In this document: positions 1-9,138 of the stretch, piece after piece
Position numbering within the stretch: position 1 is the first letter of the stretch
How the letters are laid out: each line of letters begins with the position of its first letter
Source of the DNA: Gloeobacterales cyanobacterium ES-bin-313
GTDB taxonomy: Bacteria > Cyanobacteriota > Cyanobacteriia > Gloeobacterales > Gloeobacteraceae
Length of the DNA stretch: 64,000 nt
Direction of reading: 5' to 3'
Assembly: GCA_014379585.1 (NCBI GenBank)
Contig: JACMLN010000105.1
Span: 17,808-81,807 of the forward strand
Program-made: the position numbers and the translations under genes
Notes under the pieces: generated by a model
Database searches by the model: none
The model's input: only the letters and a program-made list of their open reading frames with translations
What the model was told of the DNA's origin: nothing

Positions 1-805
1 AGGCGGTTACGCCCATATTATGCAGATACTCTAGATGAATCGGAGATACACTCCGCAGTACCGAAAAACTGAGATCCAGCGGTTGATCTGTTAAAGGATT
101 GTTCGCCGGAATTAAGGCAACGCTTTGGTACTGGGTATCTGGAATCAGCCGTAGACAATTCAGCGTATAGAGATGACGGGCTTGTTTGGGGATGTCAGAG
201 GGGGGATATCGTAAATTCAGATAAGGGTTTTCCTGGTTCGTATCTTCTGCAATCACCCTGCCTGCTCCCTCAGGATCGAATTGATAGACCATGACGCGAT
301 CGAATCCAGTTATACGTCGGATCTCTTTGACGACGACTTGGCACATTTCCCATAATGTTGGTGCTTTTTGAATCCGAGTGATGGGTTCTTTGGCCTGGCG
401 ATAGAAATCAAAAAAATCTGGTTTTCCGGTTGCTGTCTTTGGTTCTAGTTCTAGCAGAATTACCCCGTCCCAACGATGCAAAATACCATCAAAATGAATC
501 CTGTGATCCAGGTGAGCGATCGAAAGGTCAAGGGGATTGATGTTCTCAAAGTCCTCCGTCAGGCATTGCTGAATTCGCTGAATTTGGGGATCATCCAGTA
601 GGCCTGACAGTGGTTTGCCCAATAAAGCTTCAGGTGGATGACCGATTACCACTTGAGTGTTGCTACTTACTTGAATGATGGTAAGGGTTGGATCTTGCAG
701 AACCAGTAAAATGCCATGCGGTTGGATCAGCCCTGGAATGTGAATCGGTTCGCGATCGCAGTTGGTCAAATCAATGTTGGTTAAATCTGTCGGAGTATCC
801 ATCAT
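1..805 (-). CDS. Phytochrome (bacteriophytochrome-type), N-terminal part, cut by window edge
   Basis: Translating the minus strand from the ATG at 805 (or the in-frame ATG at 802) gives about 268 residues with no stop before the window edge. It contains a PAS domain opening with NCDREPIHIPG and IQPHG, then a GAF domain with FDRVMVYQFD, the PPSDIP chromophore-pocket motif and SVSPIHLEYL. These are signatures of bilin-binding phytochrome photosensors. Cys16 sits where bacteriophytochromes attach biliverdin, while the GAF position that carries the bilin cysteine in Cph1 is Ile (SPIH). This predicts a CphB/BphP-type biliverdin photoreceptor. The PHY domain and probable histidine kinase output would lie beyond base 1. 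A full phytochrome is about 750 residues, so roughly a third is seen. Confidence 0.88.
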   Translation of the reverse strand, partial: MMDTPTDLTNIDLTNCDREPIHIPGLIQPHGILLVLQDPTLTIIQVSSNTQVVIGHPPEALLGKPLSGLLDDPQIQRIQQCLTEDFENINPLDLSIAHLDHRIHFDGILHRWDGVILLELEPKTATGKPDFFDFYRQAKEPITRIQKAPTLWEMCQVVVKEIRRITGFDRVMVYQFDPEGAGRVIAEDTNQENPYLNLRYPPSDIPKQARHLYTLNCLRLIPDTQYQSVALIPANNPLTDQPLDLSFSVLRSVSPIHLEYLHNMGVTA

Positions 806-1095
806 GCGTTCCCAAGTTCTTTAACAGTTTGATGACGTCTCCAAGAAATATTGGACTCTGATTTTGGGCGAACGCACCGTTAGCTTACGATACTACACCT
901 ACCGAGGTTTGAGTACGTAAAGAAAGAGGTGTAGGATCCTTTGAGGAAGCACGGCGTAGGCTATTTTCTAAAATCCCGAAATAGGGAACATTCCATAAGG
1001 CCAGAGAAATTACTTGATGCGGAGGGATGTTCCCCGTTCACCAAGCCGAGCAAAAGGTAAGGTTTCGCAAGGTTTTAGCCTGATTTTGTGGGAAA
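806..1095. other. Intergenic region upstream of the phytochrome gene, with a hairpin
   Basis: No convincing gene is seen. The only structure is an 8-bp perfect inverted repeat, GGGAACAT at 984-991 and ATGTTCCC at 1027-1034, which would close a 35-nt loop. It lies between the tRNA terminator and the phytochrome start and could belong to the phytochrome leader, but nothing shows a function. Confidence 0.4.
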
Positions 1096-1126
1096 CAAAA
1101 AGCGCCCCAGAAAACTCTGAAGCGCT
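1096..1126 (-). terminator. Rho-independent terminator of tRNA-Ser
   Basis: On the minus strand AAGCGCTTCAGAG and CTGGGGCGCTT form an imperfect stem around a TTTT loop, followed by a short T run. It lies about 20 bases downstream of the tRNA 3' end, as expected for its transcript terminator. Confidence 0.6.
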
Positions 1127-1147
1127 TGTGGTAAGCCTTTCATAAAG

Positions 1148-1232
1148 CGGAGAGGGTGAGATTCGAACTCACGGATGGTCGCCCATCTTCGGTTTTCAAG
1201 ACCGACGCAATAAACCGCTCTACCACCTCTCC
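1148..1232 (-). tRNA. tRNA-Ser (anticodon UGA)
   Basis: An 85-nt class II tRNA on the minus strand. The acceptor stem GGAGAGG (1226-1232) pairs with CCTCTCC (1149-1155). The anticodon loop reads CTTGAAA, giving anticodon UGA. A long variable arm precedes the T-loop GTTCGAATC. The CCA end is not encoded. It reads UCN serine codons. A terminator follows at 1096-1126. Confidence 0.95.
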
Positions 1233-1274
1233 AGGCCAAAACATTTTAGCATTAGCCTTTTGTAAGATGGTCAA

Positions 1275-1484
1275 CTAGAAATCTTCGTCGGCAGTTTCAC
1301 TCACCAATTGGGCATCGACCCAATTCATTAGCTGCTGGGAAACACTCTGGGGGTCGTCGCCAGGATTCACAGTCGCTTCGGCTGAAAAGCGCTGGGTCTC
1401 GTAGTTGCCAAGATTTTTGACGCGCTCATAGCGCACAGTTGTAATCGTCAAAGCTCTGGGGCGGGGCATCCGTAAGGCTTGCAT
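1275..1484 (-). CDS. Small conserved protein of unknown function
   Basis: A 69-residue acidic protein with the motif RYERVKNLGNYETQRF followed by a short PGDDPQ stretch and a C-terminal helix ending in acidic residues. As I recall, small cyanobacterial and phage proteins share the YERV-NLGNYE motif, but no function is assigned. The frame extends upstream to a GTG at 1544 that overlaps the ppk stop. I prefer the ATG at 1484 because AGG lies seven bases ahead of it and the conserved part begins shortly after. It follows ppk on the same strand and may be cotranscribed, although a TATTAT-like -10 element sits just upstream. Confidence 0.65.
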   Translation of the reverse strand: MQALRMPRPRALTITTVRYERVKNLGNYETQRFSAEATVNPGDDPQSVSQQLMNWVDAQLVSETADEDF

Positions 1485-1540
1485 GGTTGAACCTGCTATG
1501 AACATGTGTCCATAATAGCACAAAGTTTCAACCCTGTGGA

Positions 1541-3649
1541 TCACATACAGCCTTCAAGCAAGATCTCTTGGGCGCTGACTTCTGGCTCTCCAGGTTTGGG
1601 TTGACGGCGGGCATAGGCACCGTTATTTTGCATTTCCCAACTTTGACGGTTATCGAGCAAGAGCAAGTCGAGATAGTTGATCAACTGTTGGCGCAGATGG
1701 GGTTGTTCGACAGGGACAACCACTTCGACGCGCCGCTCCAAATTGCGGGTCATCCAGTCGGCGGAACCGATCAAGACCTCGGGATTGCCACCATTGCCGA
1801 AGTAATAAACGCGAGAATGTTCAAGGAGCCGTCCAATCACACTGAACACGCGAATCGTTTCGCTCACTTGCGGATATCCCGGTCGCAAGCAGCAGATCCC
1901 CCGGATGATCAAGTCGATGCGCACACCTGCTTGGGAGGCTGTGTATAGCGCTTTAATCAAGCTTGGGTCAACGAGGGAATTCATCTTGGCGATGATCCGT
2001 CCTGGTCTTGCGGGGCTATGTTGGCGGATTTCGCGCTCAATGCGAGCCAAGAATTGATCGCGCATAAAAGTGGGAGCCAGCAGCAATTTCCGGTAGCGGG
2101 TCTGGCGCGAGTATCCTGTCAAGTAGTTAAAGAGATCGGTGAGGTCTGCTCCTAGTTCCTCGCGGCAACTAAAGAGTCCGAGGTCGGTGTAGAGCTTTGC
2201 TGTTTTGGAATTGTAATTTCCTGTTCCGATGTGGACGTAGCGAATCAGGCTATCGCCTTCGCGGCGGACAACCAGAGTTGTTTTGGTATGGGTCTTCAGA
2301 CCAGCTAGCCCGTAAACGACATGCACACCGGCTCGTTCGAGTATCCGTGCCCAGTTAATATTGTTGCGCTCGTCGAATCGCGCTTTGAGTTCGACCAGGA
2401 CTGCCACCTGCTTGCCATTCTCCGCTGCTCGAATCAGCGCATGGACGATTGGTGAACCCCCGGAAGTGCGGTAGAGGGTTTGCTTGATCGTGAGAACATT
2501 CGGGTCGTCAGCGGCAGCGGAAACAAAGGCTTCGACGGTTGCCTCAAAAGAATCGTAAGGATGATGAACGAGTCGATCACCGCTGCGGATCAGGGCAAAG
2601 ATATCTTCACAGTCTTGAAAAGCGAGGGGAACGCGGGGTGTAAATGGCTGGGCTTTAAGATCTGGTCGGTCGATGGAGACCAACTGCCAAAGACAGGTGA
2701 GATCGAGAAGACCGTCGATTTCATAGACATCCTGTAGCCCAATTTCGAGTTCTTCGATCAGCCGTTCGCGGATGTGGTCGGGCATGGCGGGAGTCAGTTC
2801 AAGCCGTACAGCATCCCCCAATCGCCGCTTGCGTAGTCCCTCCTCGATGGTGAGGAGCAAGTCTTCGGCCTCTTCTTCCGCCAACTCAAGATCGCTGTTG
2901 CGGGTCAGACGAAACGGATAGCAACCCAGGATTTCCATGCCCGGAAACAACTGGTCTAAGTGCGCAGCAATCACTTCCTCAAGAGGAATAAAGTGATTGG
3001 GGATTTCGAGGGGCACGAGGCGGGGCAAAACCTGTGAAGGCACTTTGATCCGCGCAAACAACTCTTTTCCAGAGTCAGGATCGATCACTTGCACCGCTAA
3101 GGACAAGCTCAGGTTTGAGATATAAGGAAAAGGATGGCTCGGATCGACAGCTAAAGGGGTCAACACCGGAAAAACTTGGCCTTCGAAGTAGTGCCGGATG
3201 TGTTCTTGATGTTTCAGCGATCCCTGGATATCGGTAAAGCTACAGATGCGGATGCCCTCTTTGGCCAATGGCGGCAAGAGATTCAGGCGCAAACCCTGGG
3301 ATTGTGTGGTGAGCAGAGGACGCAAACGGTGAGAAATTGCCGATAATTGTTCTTTGGGGCCAAGACCATCGGAGGAGCGCTTTTGCACACCCAACTCCAA
3401 CTGCTGCATGATGCTGGAGACACGCACCATAAAATATTCGTCGAGATTGCTGCTGAAAATAGCCATAAATTTGAGGCGCTCCAACAGCGGATTGCGCTCA
3501 TCAAGGGCTTCAGCAAGCACACGGCCATTAAATTCCAGCCAACTTAGCTCTCGACTGATGGAGAGCATTGGATCATCCAAAGCAGGCGGCGTAAGGCCTA
3601 TTTCTGTGAGATCTGCGTCAGCCATAGTCTCTGTAAACTGATCCTCCAT
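1541..3649 (-). CDS. ppk1: Polyphosphate kinase 1
   Basis: Makes inorganic polyphosphate from ATP, reversibly, for phosphate and energy storage. The about 702-residue protein has the family's order: N domain with ISRELSWLEFNGRVL, head domain, and two C-terminal PLD-like domains. HIGTGNYNSKTAKLYTDLG holds the histidine that is autophosphorylated in this family, and a second catalytic region lies near SRVYYFGNGG. Family length is about 690-720. The open frame runs to a TTG at 3733. None of the candidate starts (3733 TTG, 3649 ATG, 3628 ATG) has a strong ribosome site, so 3649 is chosen on length only. It diverges from the M50 protease gene. Confidence 0.96.
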   Translation of the reverse strand: MEDQFTETMADADLTEIGLTPPALDDPMLSISRELSWLEFNGRVLAEALDERNPLLERLKFMAIFSSNLDEYFMVRVSSIMQQLELGVQKRSSDGLGPKEQLSAISHRLRPLLTTQSQGLRLNLLPPLAKEGIRICSFTDIQGSLKHQEHIRHYFEGQVFPVLTPLAVDPSHPFPYISNLSLSLAVQVIDPDSGKELFARIKVPSQVLPRLVPLEIPNHFIPLEEVIAAHLDQLFPGMEILGCYPFRLTRNSDLELAEEEAEDLLLTIEEGLRKRRLGDAVRLELTPAMPDHIRERLIEELEIGLQDVYEIDGLLDLTCLWQLVSIDRPDLKAQPFTPRVPLAFQDCEDIFALIRSGDRLVHHPYDSFEATVEAFVSAAADDPNVLTIKQTLYRTSGGSPIVHALIRAAENGKQVAVLVELKARFDERNNINWARILERAGVHVVYGLAGLKTHTKTTLVVRREGDSLIRYVHIGTGNYNSKTAKLYTDLGLFSCREELGADLTDLFNYLTGYSRQTRYRKLLLAPTFMRDQFLARIEREIRQHSPARPGRIIAKMNSLVDPSLIKALYTASQAGVRIDLIIRGICCLRPGYPQVSETIRVFSVIGRLLEHSRVYYFGNGGNPEVLIGSADWMTRNLERRVEVVVPVEQPHLRQQLINYLDLLLLDNRQSWEMQNNGAYARRQPKPGEPEVSAQEILLEGCM

Positions 3650-3804
3650 ATCATGGCATTGCCCCAACCGCAAAGCATGTGTCAGAGCACTTTTTTCAAA
3701 GAACTTCTGAGGACTTGAGCCGGGAAGACTCAAGAAAATTGCTACCGTTGCTTAGAATTGATCTAAAATAGAAGAAATGCAGCCCATGCCCAAGGAGGCA
3801 GTCC

Positions 3805-4932
3805 ATGTTTGACACTGCTGAACGTCGCGGAAGTCTACGGGTTGGCAACCTGTTTGGCATTCCTTTCTTCATTGATGCTTCTTGGTTTTTTATTCTTGCC
3901 CTGGTGACTTGGTCTTACGGTTCGCAATTGGCGGCTGAGTATCCGAGTTGGAGTTCTCTTTCCCCCTGGATCTTAGGCTTCATGGCCGGACTAGGACTGT
4001 TTAGCTCTGTGCTCATTCACGAGTTGGGTCACAGTTTTGTGGCCATGGCTCAAGGTATTCCAGTCCGTTCGATCAGTCTCTTTCTGTTTGGCGGTGTTGC
4101 TCGGATTGAGCGCGAAGCCCGTACGCCTTGGGGCGCTTTGGCGATTGCGGTGGCAGGGCCGCTGGTGAGTTTGTCCCTGTTCGGATTTTTCTGGGGTATC
4201 GAAAACTGGTTGCCGCTTAACGAAGGCATCCGTGCCCTCGTTGACTTGCTCGCTTCGGTGAACTTGGCCTTGGCAGTCTTTAACATGTTGCCTGGGTTAC
4301 CTTTGGACGGTGGTAATGTCGTCAAGTCTTTGATCTGGGCAATCACTGGCAACCAGTACAAAGGTGTGCGCGTCGCCTCTTGGTCGGGAATGGCGGTTGC
4401 CGCTTTGATGATCGCCTTTGGCCTCATCTACATCGGTGGCTTTAACGGCCTCTGGTTTGCGGTCGTTGGCTGGTTCGTCTTCTCCAATGCCCGCAACTAT
4501 GGCAAGTACGCCAAAGTTCAAGAGCAATTAAGTGCCTTCACAGCAGAGCAAGCGGCTGTGCGCACTGAAATGACAGTGATGGGTGAAACCTCCCTGCGCA
4601 GCTTCGCCGACTTTTATGTTCTGGCCAGCCCGCAAGAAACCTTCTTAGTTACCGACTATCTCGGTCGTTTGGTGGGGCGGATTGATCGTCGGAGTCTTTC
4701 GCGCTTTGCTCCAGAAGAGTGGTCTTCGATCCCAGTGAGCGCTGTCATGCAATTGATTGGTGTCGAAGAAACGCTCAGTCCGAATCAACCCCTGACAGAA
4801 GTAATCGAGCGTCTTCAACAGCAGCGGCTTGTGCGCATGCCTGTCCTACAAAGTGATGGCAGGTTATTGGGACAAGTCCAACTTGAAGATATTCAAAAGC
4901 GCTTTTTGGGAAGAGGCTGGAAGTTTGCCTAA
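3805..4932 (+). CDS. Site-2-type membrane metalloprotease (M50) with C-terminal CBS region
   Basis: An intramembrane zinc protease of the SpoIVFB/Rip1 class. HELGH at residues 72-76 supplies two zinc ligands and the catalytic Glu, and NMLPGLPLDGG near 160-170 supplies the third ligand, Asp168. Several hydrophobic segments surround these motifs in the first 220 residues. The last 110 residues resemble a CBS pair (VSAVMQLIG, RMPVLQSDGRLLG). The length of 375 is usual for the CBS-containing bacterial subgroup. AAGGAGG lies eight bases ahead of the ATG. Substrates, typically anti-sigma factors or membrane regulators, cannot be read from the sequence. A terminator follows at 4961. Confidence 0.93.
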   Translation: MFDTAERRGSLRVGNLFGIPFFIDASWFFILALVTWSYGSQLAAEYPSWSSLSPWILGFMAGLGLFSSVLIHELGHSFVAMAQGIPVRSISLFLFGGVARIEREARTPWGALAIAVAGPLVSLSLFGFFWGIENWLPLNEGIRALVDLLASVNLALAVFNMLPGLPLDGGNVVKSLIWAITGNQYKGVRVASWSGMAVAALMIAFGLIYIGGFNGLWFAVVGWFVFSNARNYGKYAKVQEQLSAFTAEQAAVRTEMTVMGETSLRSFADFYVLASPQETFLVTDYLGRLVGRIDRRSLSRFAPEEWSSIPVSAVMQLIGVEETLSPNQPLTEVIERLQQQRLVRMPVLQSDGRLLGQVQLEDIQKRFLGRGWKFA

Positions 4933-4960
4933 CTGACCGCTTGGTCATCGAAATAGCCAT

Positions 4961-4988
4961 GGGGAGCAAGTCATTGCTCCCTTTTTTA
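4961..4988 (+). terminator. Rho-independent terminator after the M50 protease gene
   Basis: GGGAGCAA (4962-4969), a GTCA loop and TTGCTCCC (4974-4981) form an 8-bp stem followed by six T. The T run overlaps the stop codon of the convergent YkgJ-type gene. Confidence 0.85.
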
Positions 4989-5333
4989 TAGGTTGGCTTG
5001 CTTGAAGCGCAGCATTTCTGGACTCTCTGGCCCATAGACAGAGTCGATATGATCTGTGCAGCAATGAATAGCCCAGCGATCAAGATCTTGCGGATCCTCG
5101 CCGTACACTTCTTGAACCACGGTTGTATTTACGCGACAGAACTCAGGACGGGTTTCATAAATGCCGCAGGTACGATCGACTTTTTGGTAGTGAACGCACC
5201 AGCCATCTGCACCGACGAGAGCATGGTAAAGCGCCAACTGATCGGGGTCGAGATACTCTTCGAGAAAAGGACGTTCGGCAGGAGCCAGATAGCAACAAGC
5301 ACCACACTGTTTCACACACTGCCAGGTTTTCAC
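4986..5333 (-). CDS. YkgJ-family cysteine-cluster protein
   Basis: A 115-residue protein with many cysteines: CVKQCGACC near the N-terminus, then WCVHY, TCGIYETRPEFCR and HCC. This is the pattern of the YkgJ/UPF0153 family, thought to bind zinc or an Fe-S cluster; no reaction is established. The frame opens further upstream, but the GTG at 5333 has GGGGGAG seven bases ahead and overlaps the stop of the L,D-transpeptidase gene as GTGA, so translation is probably coupled. The last gene of the pdxA-transpeptidase-ykgJ operon. Confidence 0.88.
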   Translation of the reverse strand: MKTWQCVKQCGACCYLAPAERPFLEEYLDPDQLALYHALVGADGWCVHYQKVDRTCGIYETRPEFCRVNTTVVQEVYGEDPQDLDRWAIHCCTDHIDSVYGPESPEMLRFKQANL

Positions 5334-6676
5334 GATGATTCTCCCCCGTGGGCATACACAGTCACAGGAACACCCAAGGCTGCCCATTCCCAAAGCCACC
5401 CGGCATCCTCGCGAGCATCAGGCCATCGTCGGTTGAAGGCGCGCGTAGAAAGATTCACGCAGCCATGGCTCATGGGGTGACCAAAACCGCTGTGCCACCA
5501 AGCGCCATGAAAAGCGTAGGCATCGTGGAAGTACTGGGCATAGGGCACGTTTTCGACCTTGTAGTAGCCAGGGGTACCGGGCGCTGCACTGCTGGTCATC
5601 GTTTTTTTGCGATAGCGCGCGTAAATATAATACGTGCCAGTCACTGTCGGCGTTCTCGACTTGCCGGAACTCATCGCAAAACTATGGACGACTTCTCCAG
5701 ATTCGATCGCCTTGACGATCTGAGTATCTAAGTAGACGGAAATATGTCGATCTGGCCCAGTGGTGAAACTTTGCGTGATACCTTGTTCTAGCCAGCCCCC
5801 CTTGACTGATTTCAGACCCGTTGGATCGATCTGGACATCGATCTTTGCAAAGGCTGGCCATTGGGGTTGGGGGACAAATTCGACTTGGCGTTTGGCAATC
5901 CAGTGCCATTTTCCACTGGCTGGCACACCTTCGATGGTTGGTGGCTTGAGGGTTTCAAGTACTGCCTCACGATTTTGAAGCCGTTCACTGAAGGTAAGCA
6001 CCACAGGCAGAGCGACACCGACCTTTTCTAAACCTTGGACATTTGCTGTCGCCCGCAACGCCTGTGGGGTTTGGACTTGTAAAGTAAAGCTCGGTAGCGG
6101 CACGCCGTTAGCAGTTGTCCACATGATCTGAACGGGATGCGTCGCGCCTTGGCGATATTTCTGGCTTTGGAGAATGACTTGCCGCCCATCCACTTTTGGC
6201 GCTAAAGCAAGACTGCTTTTAACTTGAACAGAACTGACAGGGCGATCAAATTGCAGATGCAGGGCACCGTCAGGCTGTAATTGATAGGGAGCGCGGTTCA
6301 AGAGCTTGGGAATATAGGCCGTTGTAAACTCGAAAGTTCGGGAGACACCCTCCTGGGCAAAGGGACGATTGGCTCGCGCACTGAGCGTGTAATGGGTTCC
6401 GTAGGCTAAGGGTTGCTTCGTAACAAAATGATCCGCTTCGAGTAGACCAGGCACAATACGACCACGATCATCTTTAACTTCGACGGACTCTAGCTGACTC
6501 AAAAAGCCGGAGGACTGGACAGACATCGCTTTGTGGGGATCGCCGAGGGTGGTGCCGCTGATCTCAACATTGAGAGGTACAGCCAGCCAATACCCAACAA
6601 TGCCAAGGCCGGCACCGCAGAAAGCGACGAGCAGCCAGCTCCAGGGGAATTCTCGATTGACAGATTGGGTTGACAT
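5330..6676 (-). CDS. L,D-transpeptidase (YkuD) with N-terminal Ig-like domains
   Basis: Forms 3-3 cross-links in peptidoglycan or attaches proteins to it, acting outside the cytoplasmic membrane. A membrane anchor spans about residues 14-35. The middle is beta-rich, with repeated segments resembling bacterial Ig-like domains (PYQLQPDGALHLQFDRPVSS, ALPVVLTFSERLQN). The C-terminal YkuD domain has HGAWW and SHGCVNL, with Cys406 as the expected nucleophile. The layout resembles mycobacterial Ldt enzymes. It starts four bases after the pdxA stop and overlaps the next gene by four bases. Confidence 0.93.
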   Translation of the reverse strand: MSTQSVNREFPWSWLLVAFCGAGLGIVGYWLAVPLNVEISGTTLGDPHKAMSVQSSGFLSQLESVEVKDDRGRIVPGLLEADHFVTKQPLAYGTHYTLSARANRPFAQEGVSRTFEFTTAYIPKLLNRAPYQLQPDGALHLQFDRPVSSVQVKSSLALAPKVDGRQVILQSQKYRQGATHPVQIMWTTANGVPLPSFTLQVQTPQALRATANVQGLEKVGVALPVVLTFSERLQNREAVLETLKPPTIEGVPASGKWHWIAKRQVEFVPQPQWPAFAKIDVQIDPTGLKSVKGGWLEQGITQSFTTGPDRHISVYLDTQIVKAIESGEVVHSFAMSSGKSRTPTVTGTYYIYARYRKKTMTSSAAPGTPGYYKVENVPYAQYFHDAYAFHGAWWHSGFGHPMSHGCVNLSTRAFNRRWPDAREDAGWLWEWAALGVPVTVYAHGGESS

Positions 6677-6680
6677 AGAT

Positions 6681-7676
6681 TCAGATCTTGGGGGATAGGT
6701 TGCGATAACTGGCTAGGGAAATGGCGAGGTCGATGGCAGCTACCATACTTGCCGAACGGGCGATGCCGCGACCAGCGATATCAAACGCAGTACCGTGGTC
6801 AGGGGAAGTGCGCACAATCGGCAGTCCAATAGTAGTATTGACTGCCTGATCAAAGGCAAGCATTTTCACCGGAATTAAGCCTTGATCGTGATAGAGCGCC
6901 AAATACGCGTCGCAGGCGATTGGGCTTTCTGGGTCTTGCCATGCACGGGCGGCAGGTAGCCACATGGTGTCCGGTGCCAAGGGACCTGAAACTTGCTGTT
7001 CTACAAGTAATGCCGTCAACCAATCACTTTCCTCTGTACCAATTTGGCCTTCTTCGCCGCTGTGGGGGTTCAAGCCTGCAACGGCAATCCGTGGGGTGCG
7101 AATCCCAAAATCGGCGCTGAGTGAATGGCGCAGAAGTGCCAGCCGATCCACGATCCGTTCAGCATTCACTACCTTTGGCACTTGCGAAAGGGGAATATGT
7201 GTAGTGGCCAAAAGCACCCGCAGGACAAAATTTGTCTGGGGTGAGTGGGCGACAAAGAGCATACCTGAGCGCTTCGCCCCACTCAGTTCTGTGAGGACTT
7301 CGGTTTGGCCGGGATAGAAATGACCGGCTTTATGCCAAGCATTTTTGGCGATCGGTGCTGTGATAATTGCCTGACACTCGCCGCTCAACGTAGCAGCAAT
7401 GGCTGCTTGCAAATAGGCAAAACTGAGTGCCCCACTTTCTGCCGTTGCAACTCCTTGAAGGATTTTACCACCAGAGATGTCTCGAATGTCCAACGCTGCG
7501 GGATCTGCGAGATCTTGAACACCCAATCTCCGCAAAGAAATCCAGGTTTCTTCCAAAATTTCCCGTGTTCCAAAAATGACAGGCTGGTATGGTCTAGGCT
7601 GGGCAAGGGCTTTAAGCACGACTTCTGGGCCGATCCCGGCTGGGTCTCCGAGGGTGATGGCAAGTTTTGGATTCAT
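6681..7676 (-). CDS. pdxA: 4-hydroxythreonine-4-phosphate dehydrogenase
   Basis: Oxidises 4-phosphohydroxy-L-threonine with NAD+ in the DXP-dependent pathway to pyridoxal phosphate. The 331 residues match the family length. Visible signatures are the N-terminal [40 protein letters not shown] and [13 protein letters not shown], the last two carrying metal-binding residues, and [13 protein letters not shown] near the end. It is the first gene of the operon with the L,D-transpeptidase and ykgJ. It diverges from ugd across about 90 bases. Confidence 0.96.
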   Translation of the reverse strand: MNPKLAITLGDPAGIGPEVVLKALAQPRPYQPVIFGTREILEETWISLRRLGVQDLADPAALDIRDISGGKILQGVATAESGALSFAYLQAAIAATLSGECQAIITAPIAKNAWHKAGHFYPGQTEVLTELSGAKRSGMLFVAHSPQTNFVLRVLLATTHIPLSQVPKVVNAERIVDRLALLRHSLSADFGIRTPRIAVAGLNPHSGEEGQIGTEESDWLTALLVEQQVSGPLAPDTMWLPAARAWQDPESPIACDAYLALYHDQGLIPVKMLAFDQAVNTTIGLPIVRTSPDHGTAFDIAGRGIARSASMVAAIDLAISLASYRNLSPKI

Positions 7677-7767
7677 TTTAACAATTACATCTCTTACTAA
7701 GGGTACGCTGTTCCCAAGGGTTAAAGCTTTACGCTATTCTCATTAGAACTTCAGAGAGGAACGGTCT

Positions 7768-9138
7768 ATGAAAGTTGGTGTCATCGGTACGGGATATGTT
7801 GGTCTTGTTACAGGTGCCTGTCTGGCCTATGTTGGCCACGAGGTGCTGTGTATGGATAACGACGCTGGCAAGGTAGAACGTTTACGCCAGATCATCATGC
7901 CGATCTACGAACCTGGCCTCGAAGAAATTGTCCGTTCCACGGTTGATAGTGGCGCTCTACAGTTCTCCACCAACATGGCAGATGTTGTCGGTCAGAGCGA
8001 TGTCATTTTTATCACGGTGGGTACACCCTCAAGACCGGATGGCTCCCCAGATCTCTCGGCAGTGCGAGCCGTAGCCCGTGGTATCGGCCAGCATCTCGAC
8101 AGCCGCTATCGCGTAATTGTCAATAAGTCAACCGTCCCCGTCGGTTCGGGCAATTGGGTGCGGATGCTCGTCGAGGACGGCGCACAGCTTGCCCCAGTTA
8201 CGAGTGGCGATGGCGGCGGTGTTGCCCTCGCTCCACCGAAAACGGACTTCGATATCGTCAGCAATCCAGAGTTTTTACGGGAAGGCAGTGCCGTTTGGGA
8301 TACTTTTAACCCCGATCGGATCGTTGTTGGTGCCGATAGCGAGAGGGCTCTATCGACTATGGGTCAGCTCTACGCCCATTGGACAGCACCCACCGAACCC
8401 AACAAAGCGCCTGTGCCGATGGTGGTTACCGATCTTTCCTCAGCTGAGATGATCAAGTACGCAGCGAATGCATTTTTGGCCACCAAAATTAGCTTCATCA
8501 ACGAAATCTCAAACATCTGCGAACGGGTCGGAGCAGATGTCACCCGCGTTGCGCAAGCGATCGGTCTTGACAAGCGCATTGGCAGCCAATTTCTCAACGC
8601 TGGTGCAGGTTGGGGTGGTTCCTGCTTTCCGAAAGACGTCTCTGCCTTGGTCAACACGGGATTGGAGTACGGCTACGAATGTTCGCTCTTGAAAGCCACT
8701 CTTTCTGTCAACGACAACCAACGCAAACGGATCATCGAGAAGCTTCAGCGGGAACTGCGTATTCTCAAAGGTCGCACCATCGCTATCTGGGGACTGGCTT
8801 TTAAGCCCGATACCGACGACATCCGCAGTGCTCCAGCACTTGAAGTGGCCATTCAGCTACTCAATCTCGGTTGCCGGGTCGTTGCCCACGACCCAATTGT
8901 GACCGCCCAGCAGATCAAGGGTCAGGTTCCCGACTTGCAAGTGTCAGAAGATCCTTTGGCCTTGCTGGACAATGCCGATGCCCTCGTGCTGATGACTGAG
9001 TGGCCCCAGTACAAAGATATTGATCTTAGTGAAGTCTGTCGCCGCCTGCGTCAACCGATCTTGATCGATGGTCGAAACTGTCTCAGCCCTGAAATAGCGC
9101 GCACAGCCGGACTAACCTACGTCGGGGTTGGTCGCTAA
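7768..9138 (+). CDS. ugd: UDP-glucose 6-dehydrogenase
   Basis: Oxidises UDP-glucose to UDP-glucuronate with two NAD+, supplying uronic acids for envelope polysaccharides. The Rossmann motif GTGYVGLVTGACLA is at residues 7-20. NKSTVPVGS, SNPEFLREGSAV and GGSCFPKD follow, with Cys286 the catalytic nucleophile, then the C-terminal UDP-binding domain (IWGLAFKPDTDDIRSAP). The 456 residues are slightly longer than typical because of a Gly-rich insertion around residues 139-160. AGAGAGG precedes the ATG. Its stop overlaps the end of the convergent receiver gene by four bases. Confidence 0.96.
   Translation: MKVGVIGTGYVGLVTGACLAYVGHEVLCMDNDAGKVERLRQIIMPIYEPGLEEIVRSTVDSGALQFSTNMADVVGQSDVIFITVGTPSRPDGSPDLSAVRAVARGIGQHLDSRYRVIVNKSTVPVGSGNWVRMLVEDGAQLAPVTSGDGGGVALAPPKTDFDIVSNPEFLREGSAVWDTFNPDRIVVGADSERALSTMGQLYAHWTAPTEPNKAPVPMVVTDLSSAEMIKYAANAFLATKISFINEISNICERVGADVTRVAQAIGLDKRIGSQFLNAGAGWGGSCFPKDVSALVNTGLEYGYECSLLKATLSVNDNQRKRIIEKLQRELRILKGRTIAIWGLAFKPDTDDIRSAPALEVAIQLLNLGCRVVAHDPIVTAQQIKGQVPDLQVSEDPLALLDNADALVLMTEWPQYKDIDLSEVCRRLRQPILIDGRNCLSPEIARTAGLTYVGVGR

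Noticed and set aside
1568..1948. Plus-strand open frame inside ppk1
   Set aside because: It lies antisense to the C-terminal domain of a clearly recognisable polyphosphate kinase and has no family motif.
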